Shown in pieces: positions 20,960 to 31,080 of a DNA stretch of 64,000 bases. Location: assembly GCA_030035585.1 (NCBI GenBank), contig CM057481.1:5357128-5421127 (forward strand). The letters run 5' to 3'. The notes beneath the pieces were generated by a model that was not told the origin of the DNA, searched no databases, and saw nothing but the letters and a program-made list of their open reading frames with translations. This DNA is from Dugong dugon (lineage: Eukaryota > Chordata > Mammalia > Sirenia > Dugongidae). Position numbers and translations under genes: made by a program. Positions within the stretch are counted from its first letter, which is position 1; every line of letters begins with the position of its first letter.

Positions 20960-21165
20960 AGGAGCCCTGGTGGCACAGTAGTAAGCGCTTGGCTGCTATC
21001 CGAAAGGTTGGCAGTATGAACCTACCAGCTGCTCTGCAAGAGAAAGCTGTGGCAGTCTGCATCTGTAGATTACAGCCTTGGAAACCCTATGGGGCAGTTC
21101 TGCTCTGTCCTATAGGGTCGTTAGGAGTCGGAATCGACTCGACGGCAGCAGGTTTGGTTTTTGGT
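20960..21165 (+). mobile_element. AfroSINE with perfect TSD
   Basis: Well-preserved copy (GGAGCCCTGGTGGCACAGTA head, 'gattacagccttggaaaccc' centre, 'gtcggaatcgactcgacggc' tail). ATAGCAAGACC is an 11-bp perfect TSD at 20949-20959 and 21166-21176. It inserted at the very edge of the LTR, overlapping that element's own 5-bp TSD. Confidence 0.93.
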
Positions 21166-21225
21166 ATAGCAAGACCCGGCACGTAGTTAAGTGGTTGACA
21201 AATATTTATTGTAAGAATATGGAGG

Positions 21226-21292
21226 CTATTGTTTTTGCTGGGTGCCGTCAAGTGGGTTCCCACTCATAGCAACCCCATGTACAACAGAATGA
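21226..21292 (-). mobile_element. 67-bp RTE 3'-end micro-insertion
   Basis: Contains only the terminal RTE sequence ('gccgtcaagtgggttcccac', 'tgtacaacagaatgaa'). AAGAATATGGAGG is a perfect 13-bp TSD at 21213-21225 and 21293-21305. Confidence 0.9.
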
Positions 21293-21356
21293 AAGAATAT
21301 GGAGGAGACAGAACAAATTCCATTTGACTTGAAAATATGAAGATCAAGTAAGTGCC

Positions 21357-22050
21357 TTGTGGTGGTTTAAAAATATGTCCATAAATTATTTTGATACTCT
21401 TCCCTATAAAAGGTGGAGACTAATTTCCCCTCCCCTTGAGTATGGAAGTCACAATGACTCACTTTTAATAAAACGTGGCAGTGACGGTGTGTGTGATACC
21501 TGAGACTAGACCTTAACAAATATTGCCACTTCTGCCTTGCTGTCTTTTGGATCACTCATTCTGGGAAAAACCCAACCCAAACCAAACCAAACCCTTTGCC
21601 ATCAAATTGATTCAGACTCATAGTGACCCTATAGGACAGAGTAGAACTGCCTCACAGGGTTTCCAAGGAGCGGCTGGTGGATTCGAACTGCCGACTTTTT
21701 GGTTAGCAGCCAAGCTCTTAATCACTGTGCCACCAGGAAAAGCCAGCCTCAATGTCATGAGGACACTTAAGCATCCCTTTGGAGAGATTCATATGGCAAG
21801 GAACTCAGCCTCCTGTCAACAACCAGCATCATCTTGCTAGGCTTAAGAGTGAGCTGATCGCCCAGTCCCAGTCTAAATGCAGCCCCAGCTGCCATCTTGA
21901 CTACGACCTCACGAGAGACCCTGAGCCAGAACCACCCAGCTAAGCCACTTCTGAATTCCTGACCCGTAGAAACTGTGAGATAGTAGCAAGTGCTTAATAT
22001 CTTAAAGCACTAAGTTTGGGGGTAATTTGTTACACAGCAATAGATAACTT
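21357..22050 (+). mobile_element. MLT1-type MaLR LTR, interrupted
   Basis: The right half is typical: 'aatgtcatgaggacacttaagcatcccttt', 'tgccatcttgactacgacctc', 'gagagaccctgagccagaac', 'gaaactgtgagatagtagc'. The left half (21357-21573) precedes the AfroSINE insertion. It is an old placental LTR without coding content. Confidence 0.78.
21575..21740 (-). mobile_element. AfroSINE, HSP (centrally deleted) type
   Basis: 'cagggtttccaaggagcggc' joins the tail directly to 'tggtggattcgaactgccga'. The ~45 bp segment kept in the copy at 1.6 kb is missing. It is inserted in the MLT1 LTR; flanks GGGAAAAACCCA / AGGAAAAGCCAG suggest a worn TSD. Confidence 0.88.
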
Positions 22051-22052
22051 AC

Positions 22053-22432
22053 TGTTGTTGTTGTTAGTTGCTGTCGAGTGGGCTCCGACTCATGGTGACC
22101 TTACGTATAACAGAATGAAATATTGCCTGGTCCTGCGCCATCTTCATGATTGTTGGTATGTCTGAGTCCCTTGTTGTGTCTACCGTGTCAGTCCATTTCA
22201 CTGAGTTGTCCCCTTGTTTTTGTTGACGCTTTGCTTTACCAACCATGATGTCCTTTTCTAGGGATTGGTCTTTCCTGATAACCTGTCCAGAATAAGTGAA
22301 TCGAAGTCTCACCTTCCTTGCTTCTACGGAACATTCTGGTTGTCTTTCTTCTAAGACTGATTTAGTCATTCCTTTGGTAGTCCACAGTATATTCAGTATT
22401 TTTTGCCAATACCACAGTTTGAATGCAGTAAA
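22053..22432 (-). mobile_element. RTE-clade LINE, ORF2 C-terminus and 3' tail
   Basis: The minus strand keeps a 125-codon frame (22064-22441) reading 'KILNILWTTKGMTKSVLEE', 'VRLRFTYSGQVIRKDQSLEK', 'AIFHSVIRKVTMSRSPLDSN', the RTE C-terminus. It starts with a (CAA)n-type tail at 22053. Only the C-terminal part is present, so no endonuclease or reverse transcriptase core. Confidence 0.88.
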
Positions 22433-23418
22433 TATGGTCATTCACCATTTCCAAGTTCTTTTTGGTAAGTATTCATAATCTCCAACAATTAGAGGTAGGT
22501 GAGCACTGTAGCTCTCCTCCCTGACAATATTACTGAATGAAAACAATGAAGGCAAGTCTCAGGTCTAATTTTGCCATTTAATAAACAGACACAAAATAAT
22601 CATAGATCTAGTCTGGTGAACTCAGTAAAGTTCTGGTCCTGTGTCATTTTAGGCACTTTGATAGCACTTTACATTGACAGTTTATTTTGAAGCAAATGGA
22701 CCATATTGTGATGGCAGGATCCATTAACCTTCTAATGGAATAGGTGAAAGAATCCACAATAGGTAAGTCGAGACACAGAACTGAACCAAGTTATCAGCTT
22801 TAGTGCCACTCAGAAGGCCTTAGGTTTCTGGGCTCCCCAGATAATTATACCTCAGCCATGCCAGAGTGAAGATGCCTGTATGCTATTTCCTGCCAACTTC
22901 ACATCATTTCACACATGAAAACTTATTTTTAACATCTCTTCTGCTAATTTATAAAACCTCTGGTGCTGACTCAGATAGTGATGTTGGAAGATGTTGGAGA
23001 AGGGGGCTTCTCCGGCGTGTTTATTCCTGATTAGGAGCCTTTGGATGCTGAGCGTGAATTTTGAGTGTTAATGCACCACACGTAGGGTGGTGAAGTTAAC
23101 TTGCACATACATAACACATTGTCTCTACTGAGGTACAGATAAAATGTTATAGGCAAGACAAGAATAAGGGATGTCCTGTGAGAAATCACCACAATGCAAT
23201 GATAGCCTCCAAATGTGCCACCAGGCAAGCTAACTCAGAGGTCCGCCTAACTCAAAGGGCCACAAATGAAATTAAAATGCTCAAATCATAGTGAACTGAT
23301 TTAAAGCACATACTGCAAAGCAATGGGGAAGAAAAGGGATGGGCTAACATATTTAATATAGGGTACCAGTGGGGTGAAAGGCCCACACTATCTGAATTCT
23401 GGGTTGGGGGATACTCAC
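22433..23418. other. No gene or clear repeat seen
   Basis: Unique-looking sequence of mixed composition with no family resemblance that I can support. Confidence 0.4.
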
Positions 23419-23600
23419 GTGTCTCTCAGTCTTCCCAGCCAGTGGTGTGCTTTGGAGAACCAGACGTGAGGTCTGAGCAAGGGGACCCAGCAGACGGAAG
23501 GTACCCGGGTCCAGAACATACAAGACACACTGGCCAACAGCTGTCGTTTGCTGGAAATCCTGATGAGCAGCCATCTGCATTTCTTGGGCAGACACCTTGG
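23419..23600 (-). other. Candidate exon with strong splice donor
   Basis: On the minus strand an open frame (initiator ATG at 23593-23595) reads 'MSAQEMQMAAHQDFQQTTAV', then 'GQCVLYVLDPGTFRLLGPLA', then 'QTSRLVLQSTPLAGKTERH'. It is followed by CAC|GTGAGTAT at 23419/23418, a near-consensus donor in phase 0. The other two minus frames are open over much of the same interval, which weakens a coding claim. No convincing acceptor is seen: upstream is the tail of an AfroSINE. It could be a first exon or a noncoding-RNA exon. No family is recognised. Confidence 0.22.
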
Positions 23601-23605
23601 GGCCA

Positions 23606-23797
23606 CAATAAAAACCAGTCGCTGTCCGGTCGCTGCCGACTCATCTTGACCCTGTGTGTGTCAGACTAGAACTGTGCTCCACAGAGTTTTCAATGGCTGA
23701 TTTTTCACAAGTAGACTGCCAGGCCTTTCTTTAGAGTTGTCTTTGGTGGTTAGAAGCCCAATTCGTTAATCAGTCGTTTGTACCACCCAGGGGCTCC
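23606..23797 (-). mobile_element. AfroSINE, older variant
   Basis: Body 'cagagttttcaatggctga', 'gtagactgccaggcctttct', head complement ending 'gtaccacccaggggctcctt'. Diverged in the head region. Confidence 0.84.
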
Positions 23798-23799
23798 TT

Positions 23800-24790
23800 A
23801 GGTGTCACCAACAGGAAACCAATTTAAGATCTCAGGAATATTGAATGCCTCACGTGCCTCATGTACTCAGAAGCAACCACTGAATTAATGTAATTTCCTG
23901 CACAATACCCCTTATTTTTATCTTGTCTCTAACTTGTGTAGCCGGAGTATTTGGTGCCTCTTGGACTTTTCATCCTTTCCTATCTACGTTTAGCACACGT
24001 ACTGCTCTACTTACTTTATCTCTGGCTAACGCATCTCCTAAGCTACTTGCTTCTACGTCTAGTTTCATCTCTTCTCCCTATTTGTTTCTCTTATTTTCCA
24101 TAGCAAAATTGAATAATCTTAAATAATACAGCAAACACATATTACAAGAGATTATCATAGAATTAAGAGATTTTGAAAAAAAAATATTGGTTTTAGAAAT
24201 GATGATAGAACCTATTATACAAAATTCGTTTAGCTTATCTATCTTTGGAAATAGCCAAGGGAAAAAACCTTTTCGTTGGTTTGTTTATCTAGGGATTTTA
24301 CCTCTAGAAAGAGAGGAGGAAAGGGAGGAAAGCAGGCATTGCTGAATTAAATTCGAAGTGGGTTTGTACAAATGAAAATTGGAGACCAACTAATTCAATT
24401 AATTTCAATTCATGCCATCAGTGAGACGAGAACTCCAAGCATCAGATGTGATGCAAGAAATCAAGTAGGATGCAGGAAAGCAAACAGATTTCCCAGAATT
24501 CCAGCTCTGCCAACCACAAGAGTATTCTTGGTTGAGTTGTGTCGATCGGCTCAGTATCAAGACTGTGGTTCATTTACGAGGCCCGTAACGGCCGAAGAAG
24601 ACATTCCACAAGGGGGAGCCTATTTGCCTAAAGGACTGAGTTATTTCACTTCATAAATCACTGCTGGTAATTCACCCGTTTTTCCTGAAACCTGGAGCTC
24701 TATCAGTCACCTCCGACAATTCTGTATTGAGTCGAAAATCAGGCTCTCTTGAAGGGAAAAAGACCAGTAAGGGTGGAAATCAGCTCCAAA
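23800..24790. other. Unique sequence with a CpG cluster
   Basis: No gene or repeat recognised. Six CpG dinucleotides fall within 24543-24594 (TCGATCGG, then TACGAGGCCCGTAACGGCCG), unusual in this CpG-poor window. Confidence 0.45.
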
Positions 24791-24799
24791 TAAGTTTTA

Positions 24800-24957
24800 C
24801 TAACGCAGAATCTCATAAATGGGTCACCTGTGTTAGATTCAACTGGGCTGTTTATTAAAATGCACATTTCTGGACCTCTCCCCAGACCTAACCCAGCAGG
24901 GTTCCAGAAATCTTCATTTTTAACAGCTGCAATAGGAGTTCTTCCGCACACTGAAGT
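24800..24957 (+). repeat. MER5A-type hAT element
   Basis: 'gggtcacctgtgttagattc', 'tattaaaatgcacatttctggacctctccccagacc', 'cagggttccagaaatcttca', in MER5A order. Confidence 0.65.
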
Positions 24958-25137
24958 TTGACCAACAAAACTAAGGGATTATTTTATCAACACTCACGAG
25001 GACAGAGTAGTCTTGTTTGGATTTGTATAGAAGTTAATGTCCCTTTAAGCTTCTCCCTTGCAATTAGAACTATAAATGGCTGCAACTGAAGTGCAATGAA
25101 TATTTTTCTATCTTATTAAATAGGATGAAAAGACAGT

Positions 25138-25340
25138 AAAAACCAGTTGTCTTGGAGTCAACTTTGACTCTTGGTGACCCCATGTTTGTCACAGTAGAAC
25201 TGGGCTCCATAGAGTTTTCAGTGTTTGATTGTTTAGAAGTACATGGCCAAGCTTTTCTTCCAAAGCGCCTCTGGGTGGACTCGAACCTTCAACCTTTTGG
25301 TTACCAAGCAGGTTAACCATTTGCACCACCCAAAGACTCT
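25138..25340 (-). mobile_element. AfroSINE, older variant
   Basis: Body 'gggctccatagagttttcag', 'cgcctctgggtggactcgaa', head complement 'ggttaaccatttgcaccacc'. The left flank GAAAAGACAGT (25127-25137) matches GATAAGACAGT on the right (25341-25351) at 10/11. Confidence 0.87.
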
Positions 25341-25351
25341 GATAAGACAGT

Positions 25352-25551
25352 TGTTGTCGTGTGCCTTTGAGTCGATTCCAACTCACAGCGACCCTATATG
25401 ACCCAGTAAACTGCCCCATAGGGGTTGCAACGTTGTAAACTTTATGAGAGCAGATCGCTAGGTCTTTTCTCTTGTAGGTGCCGGTGGGTTCGAACTGCAG
25501 ACCTTTTGGTTAGCAGCCAAGTGCTTAACCATTGTGCCACCACCAGGGCTA
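25352..25551 (-). mobile_element. AfroSINE with perfect TSD, full-length type
   Basis: 'gcctttgagtcgattccaac' tail at left; the central region is kept ('gttgcaacgttgtaaactttatgag'); head complement 'gtgcttaaccattgtgccac' at right. CTGATAAGACAGT is a 13-bp perfect TSD at 25339-25351 and 25552-25564. It lies directly beside another AfroSINE. Confidence 0.92.
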
Positions 25552-25759
25552 CTGATAAGACAGTAGACCATTCCAAAACAAAAACAGTAAAACTGGTCAG
25601 GCGGCGCCCGTGATACTTCTGGGCTTTGGGAATTCTTGTTTGAGCTTAAAAGGCAGAAGTTGGGACCCAATTTCTTTACCTTTCTTACCTAAAACCCTAA
25701 TGGTTTTTAAAAAGTCCAAAATAGTGTTTCCAAATTGAGGTTGCATTTACTTAAATGGC

Positions 25760-25910
25760 AACCTCAAGCTTAGATTCCACCAGATCCGCTTCCTATCTCT
25801 TGAGATGTTAGCACGTTACTAACCTCTTGGGGCTCTGGAATCCTAATCTGTACAATGGGAATAATAAGAGAGCACACCTACTATTGCTTTCCGGGAGATT
25901 AATAGCAGCC
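25760..25910 (+). repeat. MIR SINE fragment
   Basis: 'cctcttggggctctggaatcctaatctgtacaatgggaataataagagagc' matches the MIR core and 3' side. Confidence 0.6.
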
Positions 25911-26177
25911 ATTAAAACAACTGCCTCTGATCAGCAGTTCTTAAGACTTCTTCTCATGCTGTAGCTTAAGGGGGCAACCCATCCTCATCAATGCCTAGGC
26001 AACTGGCTGGAAGATGGTTTTCGTTTTTTTAGAGAAAGTAATAGATAAGAACCAGAATCCTTTCAGTTTGTCTCAAGAGGTTAATTTGCATCTAGCAAGT
26101 CACCCACCCCAGGTAACACCTATTTCAATGGCTCTCCAAGTCCAAGGAAGAACTGCCTTCAGGGAAGGGTTTTTGAA

Positions 26178-26345
26178 ACTTCACGGCTCAGAAGAATCAT
26201 CTAGGACACTTTAAAAAAATACATATTTTAGAGCCTATTCTTGGACAATCTGGAGGCGGGGGAGCGGGGGAGACAGGGACTGGTATTTTTAATGAGATTC
26301 CCCAGGTGAGTCCTAAAACTTGGTCAGGTTGCAAAGCATTGCTTG
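26178..26345 (+). repeat. MER5A-type hAT element
   Basis: 'cacggctcagaagaatcatctaggac', 'tattcttggacaatctgg', 'gatattccccaggtgag'-like, 'cttggtcaggttgcaaagcattg', in MER5A order. Confidence 0.65.
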
Positions 26346-26873
26346 AGGGTATTGCTGTCTTAGTCACAAAAACTGATTTCCCTCGTAAAAACATCCAGGT
26401 GTTTCCTTCTTCCATGACAAATGTGTTTGAATAGGATTGTGCAGCACAGGGGCGGGCTTTTATTTAGCTGTGACTTCGGCTTGTCCATTTCCTCAGCTGA
26501 TGAAAATGGGGTAAGGCATGCCAGGGTGTGAGGACTTTGAGCAATCCCGTCCGAGAGTGCGCATTTAATAACAGAAGCACGTGTGACTATTAACAATTGT
26601 TTTTCAAGCATTCATTGGAGGTTTCTCAGAGAATATGCACAAAAAGGACCTCATCTGTTCCTGATTGTGGTCAGCTGGGCTTGTCTGGGGCTGCACCTAA
26701 CCCGCTACCCGTTGCCTTGCTGTGGAGTTGATTCTGACTCCGAGCATCCCAGAATTAAGCCACATTACGTGAGGTTATGGTAGGCTGAGGGAGTCTTGTC
26801 TCTCCACTTTCCTTGCTGTCACCCACACTATGTTAGCTCACTGCTTGAGATTAATATGGCTGAAAAAAACAGA
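26346..26873. other. No gene seen, small AfroSINE-like scrap
   Basis: Only about 26708-26745 ('gttgccttgctgtggagttg', 'attctgactccgagca') resembles an RTE/AfroSINE tail on the minus strand. The rest is unrecognised. Confidence 0.4.
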
Positions 26874-26968
26874 CATAGAAAACCCTATGGGAGGCCATTC
26901 TTCTCGGACACACATGGGGTCGCCATGAGCTGGAACTGACTTGAGAGCAACTGGTTTGATTTTTTGGT
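26874..26968 (+). mobile_element. Truncated AfroSINE 3' end
   Basis: 'agaaaaccctatgggaggcc', 'gtcgccatgagctggaactg', then a T/G-rich tail. The head is missing. Confidence 0.75.
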
Positions 26969-27229
26969 TTGGTTGGTAAATGAAATTGCCGAACTCATCG
27001 TTGAACTTGTGTTGAGTCCTTCAGTGTTCGATGACCTTGGTGAAACCCTTCAGGAAGCCCTTTCTCATCCACAGCACGTTCAAGGCTCATTCGGCAAGAT
27101 GGCAGTCTCCGGGCAGCATTCCCACCACCACTCATCCTCCAGCTCGGTCTCCGTGACTCCACGTGGCCTGCTGGGCCTTCCAAAGGACACGCTGACCTTT
27201 TCCCACCCGATTGCGGTGGTGACAAACAG
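26969..27229 (+). other. Unexplained open frame, CpG-richer than surroundings
   Basis: A 102-codon plus frame (26964-27272) reads 'EIAELIVELVLSPSVFDDLG', 'ETLQEALSHPQHVQGSFGKM', 'HHHSSSSSVSVTPRGLLGLP'. It starts inside the SINE tail and ends in a MIR, and a 91-codon minus frame overlaps it, so a gene is not supported. The intervening ~240 bp is unique-looking and has more CpG than its neighbours. Confidence 0.25.
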
Positions 27230-27440
27230 AGCACTTGGGCATGGTTGGAGGACCTGGGTTCCGGCGACATGACCTTGCAGGATGTGGTTCGGATGTTTCC
27301 AAGCTTCAGTTTCCTCCCCCGTCAAAGAGGGACAGTAAGGCCTCCCTCACAGTGTTCTGCGGACTGAATAAGATCAGGTATGCAGAGCATCTGGAAGACG
27401 GCTTAACACATGGAAAACACATTTTGGTTGTTCTTACTAA
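27230..27440 (+). repeat. MIR SINE
   Basis: 'ggaggacctgggttccggcg', 'ttccaagcttcagtttcctcccccgtcaaagaggg', 'cggcttaacacatgg'-type MIR order. Confidence 0.65.
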
Positions 27441-28150
27441 TACCGATTTTATCGATTCCGAGATGCACAACATTTTTTTCACGTTGTTAACCTCCTCTGA
27501 AATAAGGGTGTGTTTTACAGTGGCTGGCATGTCATGGTTTCATTAGCAGCTTTTATTTTGTCTTAGTGGTACTTTAAAAAGCAATGTGTCTTACAGTTGA
27601 TGTTGTCTTAGATTGGAGAAGAAACTGCAGTAGTTGTCACAATAATACTTGCATCACGGGGGTAAGTGTATTCTCTGGTAGAACCATTTGGGTCTATGGA
27701 GGTAACTTTTTCTGTCTTTTGGAAGGATGGCTGGCCAATGAACTTTGTCTCTCTTTGACTTTTTGGTAAATCTACTAAATGACCCAGGATCCCTAATTCT
27801 GAGTACCCACTTTAACAGAATGCCATCCACACACCGAAGGGCTCAAGTTCACCTCCCAAGGAAGCAGCCGACTCTCCTGCCTGCAGGGACTTGATTTGAA
27901 ACCCTTTCTCTGGGCTCAGTGTTGTAGCGTGACACCTGATCCCTTGTTGTTCCCTCCAGCAAGACAGCATAAAATGAGCAGCTGAAACTGGAGTCCTTCA
28001 GGGCCCCTGTGGCGGGAGGAGGGAATAGGTAATGGACATGGCTGTTGTGCTCACCTGGAAAATCAAAGAGCCCTGAAGCTCTGGCTTGAGTCTATCCTCT
28101 TTGGAACCTGCTCTTAACAGAGTTACACATGTTGATGTAGTTGGTTTGGA
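27441..28150. other. No gene or clear repeat seen
   Basis: Unique-looking sequence. Short frames such as 27584-27769 have no recognisable features. Confidence 0.4.
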
Positions 28151-28159
28151 GTTGGTAAG

Positions 28160-28325
28160 AGTCTACTGGTTGTGCAACATTTGGCACCCTGGAGCTCCGT
28201 GGGAGAAAAACCAGGAAATCTGCTTCCAGAAAGATTACAGCCCCTATTGGGCAGCTCTACTTTGTCACATGGGGTTCCTATGGGTAGAAATCAACTTGAC
28301 AGCACCCATCAACAACAAAGACAAC
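28160..28325 (+). mobile_element. AfroSINE with degraded head
   Basis: 'tctgcttccagaaagattac', 'ggggttcctatgggtagaaa', 'gcacccatcaacaacaaag'. The box A/B region (28160-28200) is barely recognisable. Confidence 0.8.
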
Positions 28326-28424
28326 AACTTTTATTAAGCATTTACTTACCAACATCTACTTTATTTCATTAAGCATTATCTCACTTAACTCTACCAACAG
28401 CCATATAAGGCAAGTGGGTGTAAT

Positions 28425-28630
28425 GTAATGAGCATTATACGGAGCTGTCATGGAGGCCTGGTTCCAATCCTGCCTTTCCGCTGGCTAGCTTTGCAACTTT
28501 GGGAACGTCAACCTCTCTGGGGCTCAGACTCCTATCTTTAAAACACATAAAAATAGTAATTGTCTTTGAGAATTGATATGAGGATTAAACATCACCCTCC
28601 CTGTGGGGTACTAAGCACAGTGCTGGCAGA
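28425..28630 (+). repeat. MIR SINE
   Basis: 'ggaggcctggttccaatcctgcc', 'aacctctctggggctcagac', 'gatatgaggattaaacatca', 'actaagcacagtgctggcag', nearly full-length MIR order. Confidence 0.8.
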
Positions 28631-28706
28631 GTCACCTCTCAACAAAGGTTTCCCACAAATGGTTCCTGCTGTTTCCCCAGCACCCCGCATGCTACTTGGC
28701 ACACAC

Positions 28707-28871
28707 TAAACCAAAACCAAACCCATTGCCGATGAGTCGATTCCACTCATAGCGACCCCATAGGACAGAGTAGAACTGTCCCTTAGGGTTTCCAAGGAGT
28801 GGCTGGTGGATTCCAACTGCCGACCTTTCGGTTAGCAGCTGAGCTGTTAACCACTATGCCACCAGGGCTCC
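28707..28871 (-). mobile_element. AfroSINE, HSP (centrally deleted) type
   Basis: 'ttagggtttccaaggagtgg' followed directly by 'ctggtggattccaactgccg'; head complement 'ctgttaaccactatgccacc'. Flanks TTGGCACACAC / CTGGCACATAG suggest a worn TSD. Confidence 0.88.
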
Positions 28872-29034
28872 TGGCACATAGTAGGTACTTAATAAAAATT
28901 TCTTCAGAGAGGAAGCAAGAACTAAGGGAGGTAGTTCATCACTTGATCAATAAGAACGAAGTATCTCCTCTAAGCTCAACCCTATGCCGGCAACTGCAGG
29001 GGCCCAGGCAAAGAATAATAACTTATATTTATGT

Positions 29035-29800
29035 AGTTTTTTTTTTTTTTTAAACGGCGGTGAAATCACCATTTCAACATTTTTTCACATGTACATTTCA
29101 GTGACATTAATTACTTCCATCATGTTGCGCATCCATCGCCACTATCCGTTTCCAAAAGTTTCCATCCCCCTTCACAGAAGCTCAGTGTCCCCTAGGCAAT
29201 GACTCCCTCCTTCTCTCCCCCTCCTTCCCACTTCTGATTAACCACTAATAAACTGTAGTCTCTGTACATTTGCCTATTCTAGATATTTCACGTAAGTGGG
29301 ATCATACAATAGTTATTCTTTTGCAGTTGATTTATTTCACTCACCATATTTTCATGGTTCATCCATGTACGTGAGTGTATCAGGACTGTATCTCTCTTTA
29401 AAGCTGAATAATATTTCATTGTATGTATGTACCACATTTTATTTATCCATTTATCTGTTGGACATTCATGTTGTTTCCAGCTTTTGGCTACTGTGAATAG
29501 TGCTGTAAGTAATATTTTAAAACATTTTTTATTTATTTTGTTGTTGAGACTATACACAGGAAAACATATACCCATTCAACAGTTTCTACATGTACAACTG
29601 ACACTGGTTACATTCTTTGAGCTGTGCAACCATTCCCCCCTCCTTTTCTGAATTGTTCCTCCCCCATTAACATGAACTCCCTGCCCCCTAAGTTTCCTAT
29701 CCAATCTTTTGAGTCGCTCTCGTCAGTTTGATCCCATGTAGCTAGATCTTGAAAGCGTACAATGCTCAAGGCTGCAATGAACACCTTAATGTAATATTTT
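29035..29800 (-). mobile_element. L1 3' region with a second repeat inserted
   Basis: 29035-29515 is an antisense L1 3'UTR and ORF2 end, translating on the minus strand to 'KWINKMWYIHTMKYYSALKR'. At about 29516-29790 lies a different AT-to-C/T-rich sequence ('gttgagactatacacaggaaaac', 'attgttcctcccccattaacatg'), which I take to be another antisense L1 subfamily piece. L1-like sequence then resumes ('gctgcaatgaacacc'). Confidence 0.75.
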
Positions 29801-29813
29801 ATAGCTTACCAAG

Positions 29814-30026
29814 TTATTGTTATTATTGTTGTTAGATGCCATCAAGCCGGTTTTGACTCATAGTGACCCCATGTGACAGAGCAGAACTGTCCCATAGGGT
29901 TTTCTTGACTGCAATGTTTACAGAAGTAGATCGCCAGGTCTTTCTCCCGCGAAGCCACTGGGTGGACTCGGACCTCCAATTTTTCGGTTAGTAGCCGACA
30001 GCTCAACTCTTTACTCCACCAGGGCT
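29814..30026 (-). mobile_element. AfroSINE, full-length type
   Basis: (TTG)n end at left, 'gatgccatcaagccggtttt', central 'cttgactgcaatgtttacag', then 'ggtggactcggacctccaat' and the head complement. Central segment kept. Confidence 0.88.
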
Positions 30027-30029
30027 GTT

Positions 30030-30569
30030 TACAGAATACATTCACATTTTCTCATCCAAACCTCCCAACAAGCCTCGGACAGAAAGAGCGTTCCTATTAG
30101 TATCTCCTTAGGAATCTGAGGTCTCACAGGTTATCAGGTGAAGGAGGTATCTCAAGTGTCTCCACAAATCAAGGTGAAGGAGTACAGAGCAGAGGTCATG
30201 GGTTTAGCAATAAGGAGGCCCTCGGTGACCTTCCAGAGGACATGGTCAGTAGAGTGGTGGGGACAGATGCCAGGCCTTGGGGAGCTGAGGAACGTATAGG
30301 CGGTGAGGAAATAAGGACCAACCTCTTGGCAGCAAAGCAAAGGAGAGAAATGGAATGAGAGACGGAGGGGTCAGCAGGATCAAGTGATGGCTTTTTCAAA
30401 CAAGGGTGACCTTTGCACGGTCATCCCTTAGAAATGACTTGTTCTGCCCTGATTCATGATGACCAAGGCCTAGAAAAGGATAAATCATGGTGGTTGAAGG
30501 ATCATTTTGAAAAATGAGCATTGCTTTGCAAAAGAATTCTCCATAAGCCGAAAAAAGAAATCTAAGGGT
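30030..30569. other. No gene seen, possible MIR scrap
   Basis: 30040-30150 has weak minus-strand MIR resemblance. The rest is unrecognised. Confidence 0.35.
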
Positions 30570-31080
30570 CCAGCAGACACAGGAAAATATGCTTGGCCTC
30601 CCTCATAATAAAAGAAATACTAGGTAAAATGAGGGCAAGATCCCCTATTCCACTGATCAGGTTGACTAAGATGAAGCAGTCTGACAGTGGAGAGGGGAGG
30701 AGAGGAAGTGGGAACAGAGAGGCTGCCACATACCACTGTCGGGAATACACGTCAGTATGCTTCGAGAGAATATCTGTCAAAAACTTGACCTGCACACTCT
30801 TTCACTCAGCCATTCCACTGCTGGGAAATTATCCTATAGACACACTTGCATAAACGTGCAAAGATATATCACCAGGGATGTGTACTGCAGCATTGGTGTG
30901 GGATGTGCGTGAGAGTGCTGGAAAGGGCTCCCAAATTTTCTGGAAAACAAGAAAGGGTTAAAATGGATTAATGTGGGGGAGTAGGAAAGGAGATGGGGTG
31001 ACCTTTCATATTATATTCTTCTTTACTAGGTGTGATTTTTTTTGTAACATGAGCAGATATTACAGTTAAAATAAAATACT
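30570..31080 (+). mobile_element. Old L1 fragment, ORF2 end and 3'UTR
   Basis: Contains an ORF2-like 'cactctttcactcagccattccactgctggg', 'attatcctatagacacactt', 'aaagatatatcaccagggatg', then L1M-type 3'UTR. No frame is preserved. Confidence 0.65.
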
